A stretch of 64,000 nt of DNA, taken from the NCBI GenBank assembly GCA_933207985.1, contig OW240914.1, positions 133,768,490 through 133,832,489 on the forward strand, given 5' to 3'. How positions within the stretch are numbered: the stretch's first letter is position 1; each line of letters begins with the position of its first letter. The position numbers and the translations under genes are program-made. Origin of the DNA: Pelobates cultripes. Taxonomy: Eukaryota > Chordata > Amphibia > Anura > Pelobatidae. The notes under the pieces were generated by a model that worked only from the letters and a program-made list of their open reading frames with translations, did no database searches and had not been told where the DNA came from. This document shows positions 10,375 through 20,863 of this stretch, one piece after another.

Positions 10375-11045
10375 CCCCTCCTTATTTTTAGGGTGAGGGG
10401 GGTAGGTAGGTGTTTATTTTTTGGGTAGGGGGTGACTAGGGGTTTGGGGACCCCTAGTCACCAGGGGGAAGGGGGGTTAAATTTGTATTTAGGGCCTCCA
10501 CCCACTGTTTAGGGGTGGGGGCCAGGGGGAGGACATTAGGTCCCCCCCTTATTCTTGTTTAGGGTCCCCACCCATTGCTCAGGTGTGGGGGCCAGGGGGA
10601 GGACATTAGGTCCCCCCTTATTCTAGTTTAGGGCCCTCACCCACCGCTCAGGGGGAGGACGACATTAGGTCCCACCCCAATTTGCATTTAGGGCCCCCAC
10701 ACTCAGGGGTGAGGGCCAGGGGGAGGACATTAGGTCCCCCCTTATACTTGTTTAGGTCCCCCACCCACCGCTCAGGGGTGGAGGCCAGGGGGGAGGACAT
10801 TAGGTCCCCCCCCCTTATTCTAGTTTAGGGCCCCCACCCAGCGCTCAGGGGTGGGGGCCAGGGGGGAGGACATTAGGTCCCCCCAATTTGTATTTAGGGC
10901 CCCCACCCACCGCTCAGTGGTGGGGGCCAGGGGGAGGACATTAAGTCCCCCCCCTTATTCTTGTTTAGGGCCCCCACCCACCGCTCAGGGGTGGGGGTCA
11001 GGGGGGAGGACATTAGGTCCCCCCAATTTTTATCCTCCCCCATTT
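10375..11045. repeat. C/G-rich minisatellite, about 70 bp unit (array A)
   Basis: About eight to nine units with the order TTAGGTCCCCCC, TTATTCTTGTTTAGGG, CCCCCACCCACCGCTCAGG, GGTGGGGGCCAGGGGGAGGA. Each unit carries runs of C and of G, so it can pair with itself or form G-quadruplexes on either strand. Open frames (for example 10851-11114) are repeat artefacts. Confidence 0.88.
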
Positions 11046-11330
11046 TTTTACTTTATGCAGTGGGTGAGCAGCAGCGGGTGGGGGCCAGGGGGCAATTTTT
11101 TTTATTTTTTTTAACAGTGAGAAGCCACAGGCTGCTCACTGTTTAATAGACATGCCCCTATTAATAGTGCGTAGGGGCTTAATTTACTAATACTAAGTAA
11201 TCTTTACTTAGTATTAGTAAATTTGGCTGAAAGACCAATTCAGGTCTTTCAGCCTTTTAGTAGATAGCTCCCTAATACCATGGGAATTAGGGAGTTATCT
11301 ACTTATTCATTCCTGTCATTACATGACTGG

Positions 11331-11581
11331 CCAAGTAACTTCAATTTCATATGAATGTATGTTACTTGATTGTTGTAAGTGTTGCAAATGCTTACAGCTG
11401 AATCCTGGCTATGTTTGTATACTTTTTATTTAAACTGGTATACAGTGTAACATTCTTCTTCTTTCACTGGGTAAGTATATTACTACTTAGGCAATACTGT
11501 CCTTCGAATATTGGAGCTCCAATGGGGTGTCTGAAAAGATTAAAGAGAGGAAAAAAAACAGTTTCTGAACCCATTAACCCT
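11331..11581. other. No gene recognised
   Basis: Short unremarkable stretch before the assembly gap. Confidence 0.55.
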
Positions 11582-11585
11582 TTAA

Positions 11586-11685
11586 NNNNNNNNNNNNNNN
11601 NNNNNNNNNNNNNNNNNNNNNNNNNNNNNNNNNNNNNNNNNNNNNNNNNNNNNNNNNNNNNNNNNNNNNNNNNNNNNNNNNNNNN
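11586..11685. other. Assembly gap (100 Ns)
   Basis: Run of N. Its right side lies within a TTAA small element, and CCTTTAA immediately precedes it, so part of that repeat is probably missing. Distances across 11.6 kb are unreliable. Confidence 0.98.
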
Positions 11686-11756
11686 GGGGGCACCGTCAGG
11701 GCACTATAGTGCCAGGAAAACAAGTATGTTTTCCTGGCACTATAGTGGTCCTTTAA
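11686..11756. mobile_element. TTAA small element, right end
   Basis: GCACTATAGTGCCAGGAAAAC, then its inverted partner TTTTCCTGGCACTATAGTGG, then TCCTTTAA with TTAA at 11753-11756. Matches the ends of the complete copy at 22201-22530. The left half is in or beyond the gap. Confidence 0.75.
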
Positions 11757-12262
11757 TACGTGATTAAACAGTAATGATCAGCATTTTCATGGCTTTGGAT
11801 ATCTTTTTATATCCTTTTCCATATTTACAAAGTTCCATTACCTTGTTACGCAGGTCTTGACAGTTCTTTTCTGCACCCCATGGCTCAGTATCTAGCCTGC
11901 TCAGTGCATTCAGGTGAGAGCTAACAAACTCATTGACAATTTGTGCACAGACACTAATTGCAATTGAAAAAAAGCCACAGGTGTGGGAAATTAACCTTTA
12001 ATTGCGATTTTAACCTGTGTGTGTTGTAACAAGGCCAAACATTCAAGGGTATGTAACATTTTGATCAGGGCCATTTGGGTGATTTCTGTTATCATTATGA
12101 TTAAAAAGGAGCCAAACAACTATGTGATAATAAATTGATTCATATGATCCCTATCCTTCAATAAAAGACATTTAGTTTTTGCATGATCAGTCATATTTTC
12201 AAAATCAATGCCAATATTTCACAATTTCTGCCAGGGTATGCAAACTTTTGAGCACAACTGTA
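11757..12262 (-). mobile_element. Tc1/mariner-like transposon fragment
   Basis: On the minus strand it begins at 12262 with TACAGTTGTGCTCAAAAG and GTTTGCATACCC, the familiar end of a widespread fish/frog Tc1-like element, bounded by TA. About 390 bp later a frame encodes DLRNKVMELCKYGKGYKKIS, typical of the N-terminal helix-turn-helix of Tc1-type transposases, and stops within 40 codons beside the TTAA element at 11753. Catalytic domain and second terminus are absent. The small element or the gap probably interrupted it. Confidence 0.7.
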
Positions 12263-12935
12263 TATTGCGTAATGTTCCTCTGTCCATCTCCAATTTAAAA
12301 AAAAAAAATTCCTTATGAGACATTTTCTTAATGTAGTAGTGATCCTTACTCTCAGGAGGCACTAGATCCAGCCGTCATTATTACGATATTGCTCTGTTGT
12401 CTTGACTTTTATTCACATACTGCTGCACCTTCAGTTAGTATCTTCCCCATGCTTTATTTTTGGATAATTTTATCTATGGGGACAAAAGACTTCTCTAATG
12501 CAGGTTTAAGGGAAATGAATGAGGTAAATACTAAGGAACATGGAGAGATAGGTGTCCTATGTGCTACCTTCTTCTGACTGAGGATATTTACCTTCTTGAG
12601 CAATGAAAGCTACTAGGGATCATGATAGGTCCAGAGAATAGAGAAAACATTTTTATTGCACATGGGGTGACTTACTTTAAGCAAGGGTTTCTATATGGTC
12701 AAGCAACTGTCAATATTTTGCAAGTCAGATAGAAAAGATAAATGTAACTCTGTAGATGAGGCTAACCATAACTGATCAAAAAATGCTCGAATACGCTTTG
12801 GTTTATTATAAATGTATAGGACTATATCATGTTTGATCTTAATTGCCATTTCATGGCATGTGTTATTCTTTTTGTTGTCTAGCTTTATAAGACTGTAAAA
12901 TTATACATAAATAAAGATTATCAAAAAAAAATGTC
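12263..12935 (+). other. Sequence ending in a poly(A)-like tail
   Basis: AATAAA at about 12909 is followed within a few bases by ATTATCAAAAAAAAAT, as at the 3' end of a retroposed sequence. The 62-codon frame at 12389-12577 has no recognisable domain. Possibly a LINE or processed-transcript 3' end. Confidence 0.3.
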
Positions 12936-14113
12936 TAAGTCTATTTTTGATTAGTAAAATACATCTTCAGCTACTCACCAGGCAAACAAATGAGACACTG
13001 TTTTGAAACATTTTTCACTATTTACGTACAGCCTAATTCAATTACAGAGACCTGTTTGTGTATTTAAATATACAAGATGCACAATAATTATACATCTAAT
13101 GATTATAATTCATTCACTCAAGACTTAAAATAGAGATGACTAGTCTCTAGTTTTTGTGCAGAGTCAGCACATATGCAGAATATTTGGCCAAATAAGTGTG
13201 TTACATGATGAGAATGGCATTTTTTGTTCACTTCGAACTTTGTTAACAGGAGATAATGTCTACTTTAATGTATAGTTTTACTTGATTACAGCATACAACA
13301 GCTGAACTAAAGTGCTCTTATTGCCTTGCACAGATTCCTCCTTGCTGACATGCCTGAAGGTTTGCTCAGAGTTTTTCCTTAATCAGTAGTATCGTATGTA
13401 CGTTCTCCATCACCGAAGCCTCTGTAGATGTGGAAACTTGTTTGATGTCTTCAAATAAGGAATGATGAAAGATGATAATCATCTTGTGAGCTGTGCCTCC
13501 AAGCCTTTTTGATTAAAGAAAAATATAATATTAAAATATATTATTTGCAACCTTGCCATATGAAAATACTGATGACTAATAAGTAGAAGGTACATTGAGT
13601 TTTTGTTAATACACATATCTTATGTGGTTTAGTTTTCTCAGTGTATAGATTTGTTATTTAAGGTGGTAGTCCCTATAGAGCTGTAAGTATTTTACCGTTC
13701 AAATATAGTGCAGAAATATGATTTAGGGTAATTGAAGTTTTCTTTTTCTTTTTACATTTGTAAAGATAGACATAGAGTAATAAAACACTGATTCAAGCCA
13801 GTCTGGGATAGGCAAGTCCGAGACAACACAAACTCAGTGTTACAATCATTAAAGACCAAATCATTCGAACGGAAACAATATTACAAAAATAATGGTCACG
13901 GACTATGATGTTATTGTACCTCACATACAACTTAAAGGTAAGGAGCTCATCAACTTGTAGGATCATCTCAACCCAGTTATCCAATATAATGATGCCTATA
14001 TGACAAAATAGTACCTCATGAGATCATACATATAAACAGTCCGTAAGTTCAAGTAAACTAATGACTTGTATAACCAAGAACAGTATTGGTGTGATGTAAT
14101 CAGTGCCAAAATA
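12936..14113. other. No gene recognised
   Basis: AT-rich unique-looking sequence with no tandem structure or motif. Confidence 0.6.
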
Positions 14114-14114
14114 T

Positions 14115-14164
<50 letters not shown>

Positions 14165-14166
14165 TC
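14114..14166. repeat. (TA)n(CA)n microsatellite
   Basis: About 18 TA units followed by CA units; similar tracts occur at 23468 and 57370. Confidence 0.95.
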
Positions 14167-14204
14167 CATACATACATACACATACATGAGGCTGTATGAT
14201 CAAA

Positions 14205-14275
14205 TCGGATTGTTCAGCGCTGTTAAATATGTTGGCACTTTATAAATACCAGTAATAAATAAATAATAAATAAAC
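14205..14275 (+). repeat. Short retroposon 3' tail
   Basis: CAGCGCTG...TGTTGGCACTTTATAAATA followed by (AATAAATA)n. The same kind of tail with TGTTGGTGCTATAAAAATGG and (AATAAT)n occurs at 16320-16375. Looks like the 3' end of one SINE/LINE family. Confidence 0.5.
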
Positions 14276-14707
14276 AAATCTGTGATTTTTGCCTCGACAG
14301 ATCAGAGTCAAAGGCTCTTTGACATTTTTACAAACACAGATTTGCATGATTTGTTTGCAATCTTCATGCTGCTTCAATGAGTATACTGGAGTAGAACAAT
14401 ATTCAATTAAGATATATCTTATAGAAGAATTAAAAAATAAGTAATGAAAATTTCTGGAAATGTTTAAAACTAACTAACAACTAAATATGTGCAATTTGTT
14501 TTGTTCCAAATCAAAGTTCGTCTGAATCTGGCAATTCAGAATCGTCCAAATTGACGAATACTGAAACAAAACAAAAATAAACAAATTCAGAATTAATTGA
14601 AATTAATTATTTCAAACCCATTCATTTTCATAAGGATAGTAAATTAGGCACTTTTAAAAAAAAATTTATTTAAAAAAAAAATTTAATTTAGGAGTGCAGT
14701 GATAAGT
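14276..14707. other. No gene recognised
   Basis: AT-rich sequence; 14698-14707 (AGTGATAAGT) is the left target duplication of the next element. Confidence 0.6.
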
Positions 14708-15082
14708 AGTGATATCCAGAACTGTTCGCCAAACGGTTCGCGAACGGTTCGCCACGAACGGTTCGCGAACGGTTCGCCACGAATGGTTCGCCACGGACTC
14801 ATCATTGAGTAAACTTTGACCCTGTACCTCACAGTCAACAGACACATTCCAGCCAATCAGCAGCAGACCCTCCCTCCCAGACCCTCCTGGACAGCATCCA
14901 TTGTGAAGCTGTATTCTTAGTGAGCTGTCCAGGAGGTGGGAGGGTCTGGCAGGGAGGGTCTGCTGCTGATTGGCTGGAATGTGTCTGCTGACTGTGAGGT
15001 ACAGGGTCAAAGTTTACTCAATGATGAGTCCGTGGCGAACCGCTCGTGGCGAACCGTTTGGCGAACAGTTCGGGACATCACT
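14708..15082. mobile_element. 375-bp foldback DNA element with target duplication
   Basis: Ends are AGTGATATCCAGAACTG and its near-perfect inverted partner CAGTTCGGGACATCACT. The direct repeat AGTGATAAGT flanks both sides (14698-14707 and 15083-15092). Almost the whole element is an inverted repeat meeting near 14900; arms contain tandem GAACGGTTCGC words at the left and GCAGACCCTCCCTCCCAGACC nearer the loop. No transposase. The 8-10 bp duplication and small size suggest a non-autonomous hAT- or Mutator-type element; family unassigned. Confidence 0.85.
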
Positions 15083-15092
15083 AGTGATAAGT

Positions 15093-15719
15093 ACATACTT
15101 GTTTAATGACATATGTCAAAAAGGTATAATAATATTTAAATATATTACGTCGATGTGCTGCACTTTTTTTTAATGAAAACATGCTTATTTACAGTGTGTC
15201 AATATAAGAGGAGTGAAGAAAAGGGTCTTGTAGATTGACAAATGACAGCTAATTTAAACTGGAGGTACACAGTATACATTAGGTAAAGATCAATAGATTA
15301 ACTTTTCATGGTGGAATATGTATATAGATAATTCCGCTCATTTTAAAGTAATAACGATTAGAGAGACCTACTGTGTATATATGGTTAAGCCTGTTAGGGT
15401 AGAAAGGATTAAGTAGAAATATATATGAGTGCTTAACTCGATAGTTTTAGTCCCCTAGGAGACCCCATGTGTGTGGGGTAGTAAGAGAGGTTAGCGTTTA
15501 CAGAGTCAGTGTAAAAGAGAATTATAAGTTGGTACAGAACTGGGTCAGTAGATTCCGCGGGGAGAAGAAAGGTAAGTGGTCGTGTGCCTATAAGTGCCCT
15601 GTCCTTAGTCTCAGTTCATCCGATGACCACTGAGGGGAGAGCACTGCTCCGGAGCAGCGGTGAACACTGCGGTGTTTCAGGACCTAGCGAGGACGGGCTG
15701 GTCTTCGTGATATGCAGGT
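15093..15719. other. No gene recognised
   Basis: Unremarkable sequence after the foldback element. Confidence 0.55.
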
Positions 15720-16160
15720 TTGGTGCTTTCCTCATCAAAATCACAGCATACAGTTCAGATGTAAGCCGCATACAGTTCACAGGCACTTTTGGAGCCCCAA
15801 CCTTGATTCAGGATGTTTTCCGTTTGTGATTTGGGGATGAGGGCTTGCTGCTTCGCCACCATTTTGGGGCCTTTGCCTTTGGCTGTTCTGGGGTGGTGTG
15901 ATGCCTCCCATTTTCCAGTGACTGCCGGAATTTATCAAAGATTCTGTTGAGTCTGGTCATTAGGTCGGGTTGATCTTCAGCAGAGTCGGGGTGCCACGTG
16001 GCTTCCACCATGCTTGGTGGCTTCACCCTCTGTGCCCAATAGATCAGGTGGGACTCCCAGGGGTGCACCGAGATCACCCCCTCCGGACTGAGGGGGGAAA
16101 GTTTGCAGCTCTGGTATAGTGATTAGGGCTGTCTCTTGCTCTCTCCTAAAGGGCAGCACT
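15720..16160 (-). pseudogene. Fragment of a minus-strand retroelement shared with 34.3 kb
   Basis: The minus strand encodes QPDLMTRLNRIFDKF within a frame at 15808-16077. A related segment, WPDILTRLNAKFNTV, is encoded on the minus strand at about 34370-34410. Two copies in one window imply a repeat family; position and style suggest the 5' part or first ORF of an L1-like LINE or an LTR element, but I cannot name it. Confidence 0.35.
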
Positions 16161-16204
16161 CTACTCGCTCCTCCAGCTCTGCTTCACTCCCACCTAATTT
16201 GACT

Positions 16205-16378
16205 GCAATTTCCTGTCCTATTGTGTTTTATACCCCACGTCCTATAGACTGTAAGCTCGTTTCTGTAAGATTTCTTGTAATTGTCCTATTTATAGTTAAA
16301 TCCCCCCTCTAATAATATTGTAAAGCGATACGGAATCTGTTGGTGCTATAAAAATGGCAATAATAATAAATAATATTA
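16205..16378 (+). repeat. SINE/LINE-like 3' end
   Basis: Contains GACTGTAAGCTCG, TGTAAAGCGATACGGAATCT and TGTTGGTGCTATAAAAATGG, then (AATAATAAATA)n. This order is common at the 3' ends of a widespread vertebrate retroposon tail; the specific family is not determined. Confidence 0.5.
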
Positions 16379-16729
16379 AACGGCTTATGGTGCTCGTATA
16401 GGAGAGGAGCTCAAGCAATATGTGACTCTCCGCCATGGCAGTCAGGCCCCGCCCCCAGGCACTTATCTTTTAAGCAACTGACAGAGCAAAAATAAGAAAG
16501 AGACTATTCTTAATTTTGATCTTCCAGCTGTTTAGTAAATAGTTCCTGTGTATATCCCATATATTCTATAAGCATACTATATACATGCATCCAGGCCTGG
16601 CATGTCCATTGGTACTGGGGCGACCATGGCTCCAGGTGGCACTTTGACAGAGGCAGTATTTTGCTGGCTCTGTACCTTTAAGAAATCAGATGTAAGGGGC
16701 CTGGCAGGCTATTTACATATATATATATA

Positions 16730-17020
16730 TATGGTTTTGTCAGAGTCCATACAGATGTTTAAACTGAAATTGGATAAATACTTACAAAAACATAACATAC
16801 AGGGATATAATTTCTAATTAGTGGGGTAATTGCTGCTTGATCCAAGGAGACATCTGACTGCTATTTTGGGGTCAAGAAGGAATTTTTTCCTAGTTTGTGG
16901 CAAAATTGGAAGCGCTTCAGACCAGGTTTTTTGCCTTCTTTTGGATCAACAGCAACAACATTTGTGAGGAAGGCTGAACTTGATGGACGCAAGTCTCTTT
17001 TCAGCTATGTAACTATGTAA
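16730..17020 (+). mobile_element. CR1/L2-like LINE, 3' end only
   Basis: Encodes the tail of the family's ORF2 (SESIQMFKLKLDKYLQ) and then a 3' UTR containing TTTTGCCTTCTTTTGGATCA and AACTTGATGGACGCAAGTCT, ending in CTATGTAACTATGTAA. The minus-strand LINE at 46953-52612 carries the same tail in reverse (47230 down to 46953). Extreme 5' truncation is normal for these elements. Confidence 0.8.
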
Positions 17021-17079
17021 TAGTGAGTAACACTATATATAAAAAAAAAACAACCGTTAATTTTCTCACCCATCCTGGG

Positions 17080-17597
17080 TGGTATGTTATTCCTCATTCT
17101 CTGGTCCTCTACCAGAAGCCTGGGAGTTTGAGGGTTCTGAACAGTATCTTAGCTGTTCCTAGAACTGCACTCTTCTGGACAGCGATCTCAGATCTCCCAC
17201 CTGGAATCTGTTGAAGCCACTTCTCCAACCTGGGAATCACAGCCCTGAGTGCTCATATCACAGCTGGCACTACTACTTCCTTCACTTCCCACATCTTTTC
17301 AGGCTCTTCTTTCAGTCCTTGTTATTTTTCAATCTTCTCATGTTCTTACTTCCTGATGTTATAGTCACAGGGTATTCCCATATCCACCACTACTGCAGTC
17401 TTCCGTTCCTTGTCTCCCACCACAATGTCAGGTTGGTTGGCCAGTGCTTGCTTGTCTGTCTGGATTTGAAATTCTCACAGGACTTTGGCCCTGTAATTTT
17501 TAACTACCCGTTGTAGTATCTCCCATCTGGACTTAGGCAGATCCAGCTGATATTCTGTGCATATGTCTTGGTACACAATGCCAGAAACTAAAGTCTC
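17080..17597 (-). pseudogene. R2/R4-type LINE C-terminal endonuclease remnant
   Basis: Translating the minus strand from about 17597 down gives, through several stop codons, blocks such as ALANQPDIVVGDKERKTAVV, then EKWLQQIPGG, and AVQKSAVLGTAKIL followed by RTLKLPGFW. PD...D..K is the core of the restriction-like endonuclease (PD-D/E-XK) found at the C-terminus of R2/R4/NeSL-type non-LTR elements, and the order of blocks is familiar from their vertebrate relatives. At least four in-frame stops make it dead. The upstream RT is not visible here. Confidence 0.6.
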
Positions 17598-18660
17598 CAC
17601 TTGATAAAGCCTTGTTGGTGAAACGCGTTAAGGGTTATTTTATACTGCTGTGGATATTTTACATTGTTTTAATAAAGCAATTTTGGCTACTTCCATTTGT
17701 GAGTGTGAAATTTTACTTTTTTATCTGTTCTTTTATTTTCTACCTGGCATTCAATTTTTTTTGGACTACTCCAAAAGAATCTAAGGTGGGTATTATACCA
17801 CTTACACCCTATATAGTGAGCAGTTTGTCTGCTCTACTAAATGTGAGTAACCATGTATTATTTCATACTCCTGGCATTCTTTTACACAGTGAGCACTATT
17901 GTTGTCTCTTTTAAATTTCTTTTATGGTCTTTATATTGATAAAACATCTACCTTACAACATATCATAACGTATCCCATAAGTGGGGATTGTACCACTGTA
18001 TGCTATTCATACTGGAGCTGGTTAAAAGCTCTAAAAACACGAGTAGGACTATATTAGTTTTTTTTAATACTTTTTTTTATCTATCTTTGGGACATATTGC
18101 ACTATTAGTCTTTCCTTTTTGTTTATATGTACGGATTTGAGGAATACCCTGATCTGCCACTGTTGTAGAAGAATTATTCTGGACAAATTTGAGGCTATAT
18201 CTTCTGGCAAGTTTTATTGGGACTTTTAATTCCTTTTTTTGTATTATTCATATATTGGTCTTTATTTTTATTTTTTTACTTCTTATTGTACCTATACATT
18301 GTTTATACTGTTTTGGTGGAACCTTAAAACTTTTTACCGTTGTCCAGTTTTACTTATCTGTTGGGCTTAGAGGGAGCCCTACTATTTTAGGTGTTTGGTT
18401 TTTAGAGCGATGATCCTTTTTCCATCTAATTACAGCGTTTTTGTCATGTGCTGAAGTTTTACTGCCTTTATTATACTGTGGTTCCATTGGAACAAGGATT
18501 AGATCTGAGTCACAATCAACAAAATTGGAATTTTTTATTATAGTGCCCAACTCGTATTTTCCTTTTCTAATGTCCTATTTTAACACTGTCCTTGAATCAA
18601 ATATGTCTAGCCAGTTTACTCATTGTATTTCAGTATATTTAATCTCATCTGATTTATGAC
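17598..18660 (+). other. AT-rich repeat-like segment starting with a hammerhead-like motif
   Basis: Begins with CTTGATAAAGCCTTG and GGTGAAACGCGTTA at 17600-17630, a terminus-like word seen widely in amphibian repeats, then T-rich sequence with AATAAAG at about 17672. The frames at 17612-18413 are T-rich and hydrophobic without recognisable domains. Possibly the end of a Penelope-like or hammerhead-bearing retroelement; see findings. Confidence 0.35.
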
Positions 18661-18984
18661 GACTGTCTTGACAATTCCTTAGCTCAAGATTAAATGCTGC
18701 AGTATTATTTTAATCCACTAGATGGTGACAGTGATTAAAAATAAAAATAAACATTGACCTGCATGCAGTCTGCAATATCAGTAGGGTTACCATATGCTCC
18801 ACTTATATTATAGGTTTACACTGAATGCACTGATGACCTAGAGGAATTATCATTTAGTCAGCGGTCACCCTAATGATTTGACTCTAAATGATAGCTAAGT
18901 AGTTGGGGCTTGCTTTACAATTCAATCACAAATTTTGCAAAAATATTAATTGTTTACATATCCTGTACTGTACCATTTTAACAT
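18661..18984. other. No gene recognised
   Basis: Unremarkable AT-rich sequence. Confidence 0.6.
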
Positions 18985-19156
18985 TAGGATATAAGAGATA
19001 ACAGTGAGGGAATTTAAGCATGCATGGGATAGGCATAAGGCTATCCTAGTTATAAGATAAGGCCAGGGACTAATGAAAGTATTTAGAGAATTGGGCAGAC
19101 TAGATGGGTCGAATGGATCTTATCTGCCATCACATTCTATGTTTCTATGTTTCTAA
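18985..19156 (+). mobile_element. LINE 3' end, second subfamily
   Basis: GGGCAGACTAGATGGGTCG, AATGGATCTTATCTGCCATC and a tail of CTATGTTTCTATGTTTCT. Typical 3' terminus of a CR1/L2-like element distinct from the one at 16730-17020. Only the last ~170 bp are present. Confidence 0.7.
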
Positions 19157-20418
19157 CAGCTCTGAAACATACTGTTAGTGTTAATGGAACTTTATTGAGA
19201 GAAAAGGTGTGGTATAAAAAAAAAGCAAGTGTAATAAAATCCCCAAAATGCTAAAATACGAAAAAAAATAAAATACAAAAAATATTTCATCTAACCTGGT
19301 TGAAATTGCAGGAGCTAATAATACATATTATCTTACAGTTGCATGATTGACAGGAAAAGTCATTTTCGGCATATGTGAATTATTATAGTATTACTGTGAT
19401 TATAGTCGATTTTGTGCAATGAACACTTGCGAGAAGGAATGGCTACTATTTGAGATAGGAGAGAGTTATACATTCTAAAATTCCAAGAACTGTTCCATCT
19501 GCCAATAATCAAGAATTAAGATTTTCCTGTACTTAAATAAAAAGTGGAAAAGTGCATGACAGCAGGGCCTCATCTGGAAGAACATATTTAGTTAAATGAG
19601 TGGTACCTTAGGCAGATGAGATAAAAATTGAGTGCCGTCCTGTTGACTTTCTAATTGGAAGAGTAAGCACATACGGGATGTGTGATCAGACACTTTCTGA
19701 AGATGAGGTGAGGTTCCTATTTCCTTTAATTTGGAAAAGGTTAATAATAAAAGGTTACTTGGAAATTGTTAATAGTAAAAGTAAAATCCTAGTTTAACCG
19801 TCCCCAGTCCCAGAATCTTGTTTCACTGAGGGTATCTATTATTCTGGAATTGTTATAAAAAATGCTTCCATTTTTATTTTCAATGTAACAAGACAGGATG
19901 GGAGAATAGAACAAATTGAGTTAAGGCAGAATCATGTTGTCATATTTGCTACTCAATTTTATAGAATTATTGAGATTTAGTTGTCCCCAGCCTTCATATT
20001 GTATTTATATGGAACCCAATTGATCATGTCCAAATTGCATATATCATACATCATTGCATACATATGGCACACATCTATCAGTATTATTGAAGAAGGCTAA
20101 CGGCACATAGAAAAACATAAGTGTTATCACAAATGCCTTATATACATGGATATAATTCCTTGTTGAAAGAAATGGATCAGACGGTTAGAGCAATCTCACA
20201 TTATGTGACTAGTCATTAAATAAAATTGTAGGATGAACTCTTATGCTAGGTTAGATATCAGAACCCCAGTCCCTGAAGTATCTACCCCAGTGACTACTTT
20301 TAGACTAAGGCGCACTTGAATGAAAAAAAAATAAAATCTAATTTTCTTTTTCTTTTTACTTTTGATAGAACTTTATAAATGTCTCAATTACTTGAAGCTT
20401 GATAAGTTCTTATGTATT
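19157..20418. other. No gene recognised
   Basis: AT-rich, no repeats or frames of note. Confidence 0.6.
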
Positions 20419-20863
20419 TAAATTACTACTAGAGATTGTAGCCATATTGTTACTACTAGAGATTGTAGCCATATTCGTCCAGTGATGTAGATGTAAAAAA
20501 CAGATACAATTTATATCTTGTAATACCTTTTTTATTGGACTAATGGAATTTTTTAATAACAAGCTTTCGGGAGAACCTCCCTTTCTCAAGTCTGAAGCAT
20601 TTCTGAGCAAGACGACACATAGAATGCAAAGTTGAGTTGTGATACAGGGGTTAAAGCAGGAATTCAAAGTTAAGTTGTGATACAGGGGTTAAAGCTTAAA
20701 CCCCTGTATCACAATTCAACTTTGAATTCTATGTGTCGTCTTGCTCATAAATGCTTCAGACTTGAGAAAGGGAGGTTCTCCCGAAAGCTTGTCATTAAAC
20801 CAATAAAAAAGGTATTACAAGATACAAATTTTATCTGTTTTTTACATCTAAATTACTACTAGA
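20419..20863. mobile_element. Foldback element flanked by 15-bp direct repeats
   Basis: TAAATTACTACTAGA occurs at 20419-20433 and again at 20849-20863. Between them two ~165-bp arms (about 20491-20655 and 20680-20847) are inverted copies, each containing CAAGCTTTCGGGAGAACC (or its complement) and ACGACACATAGAATGC/ATTCTATGTGTCGTC. A 25-bp unit containing GAGATTGTAGCCATATT is duplicated at the left end. The arm sequence resembles a repeat end common in reptiles and amphibians that may belong to Penelope-like elements (inference). Confidence 0.7.

Larger units (their letters stand above)
9868..11330 (+). mobile_element. Composite repeat, copy A
   Basis: Same order of parts as 49027-50760 (copy B): CCAAT-containing hairpins, GC box, TATA box, a conserved ATTTGGCCTTTTTTGGGGC block, a C/G-rich minisatellite, then a tail with TTTACTAATACTAAGTAA and CCTAATACC(A/G)TGGGAATTAGG. 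A third, more diverged partial copy lies at 28650-29330. No long protein frame is conserved between copies, so it looks non-autonomous. Copy B sits inside a TTAA-flanked element with inverted ends; I did not find those ends here. Confidence 0.75.
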
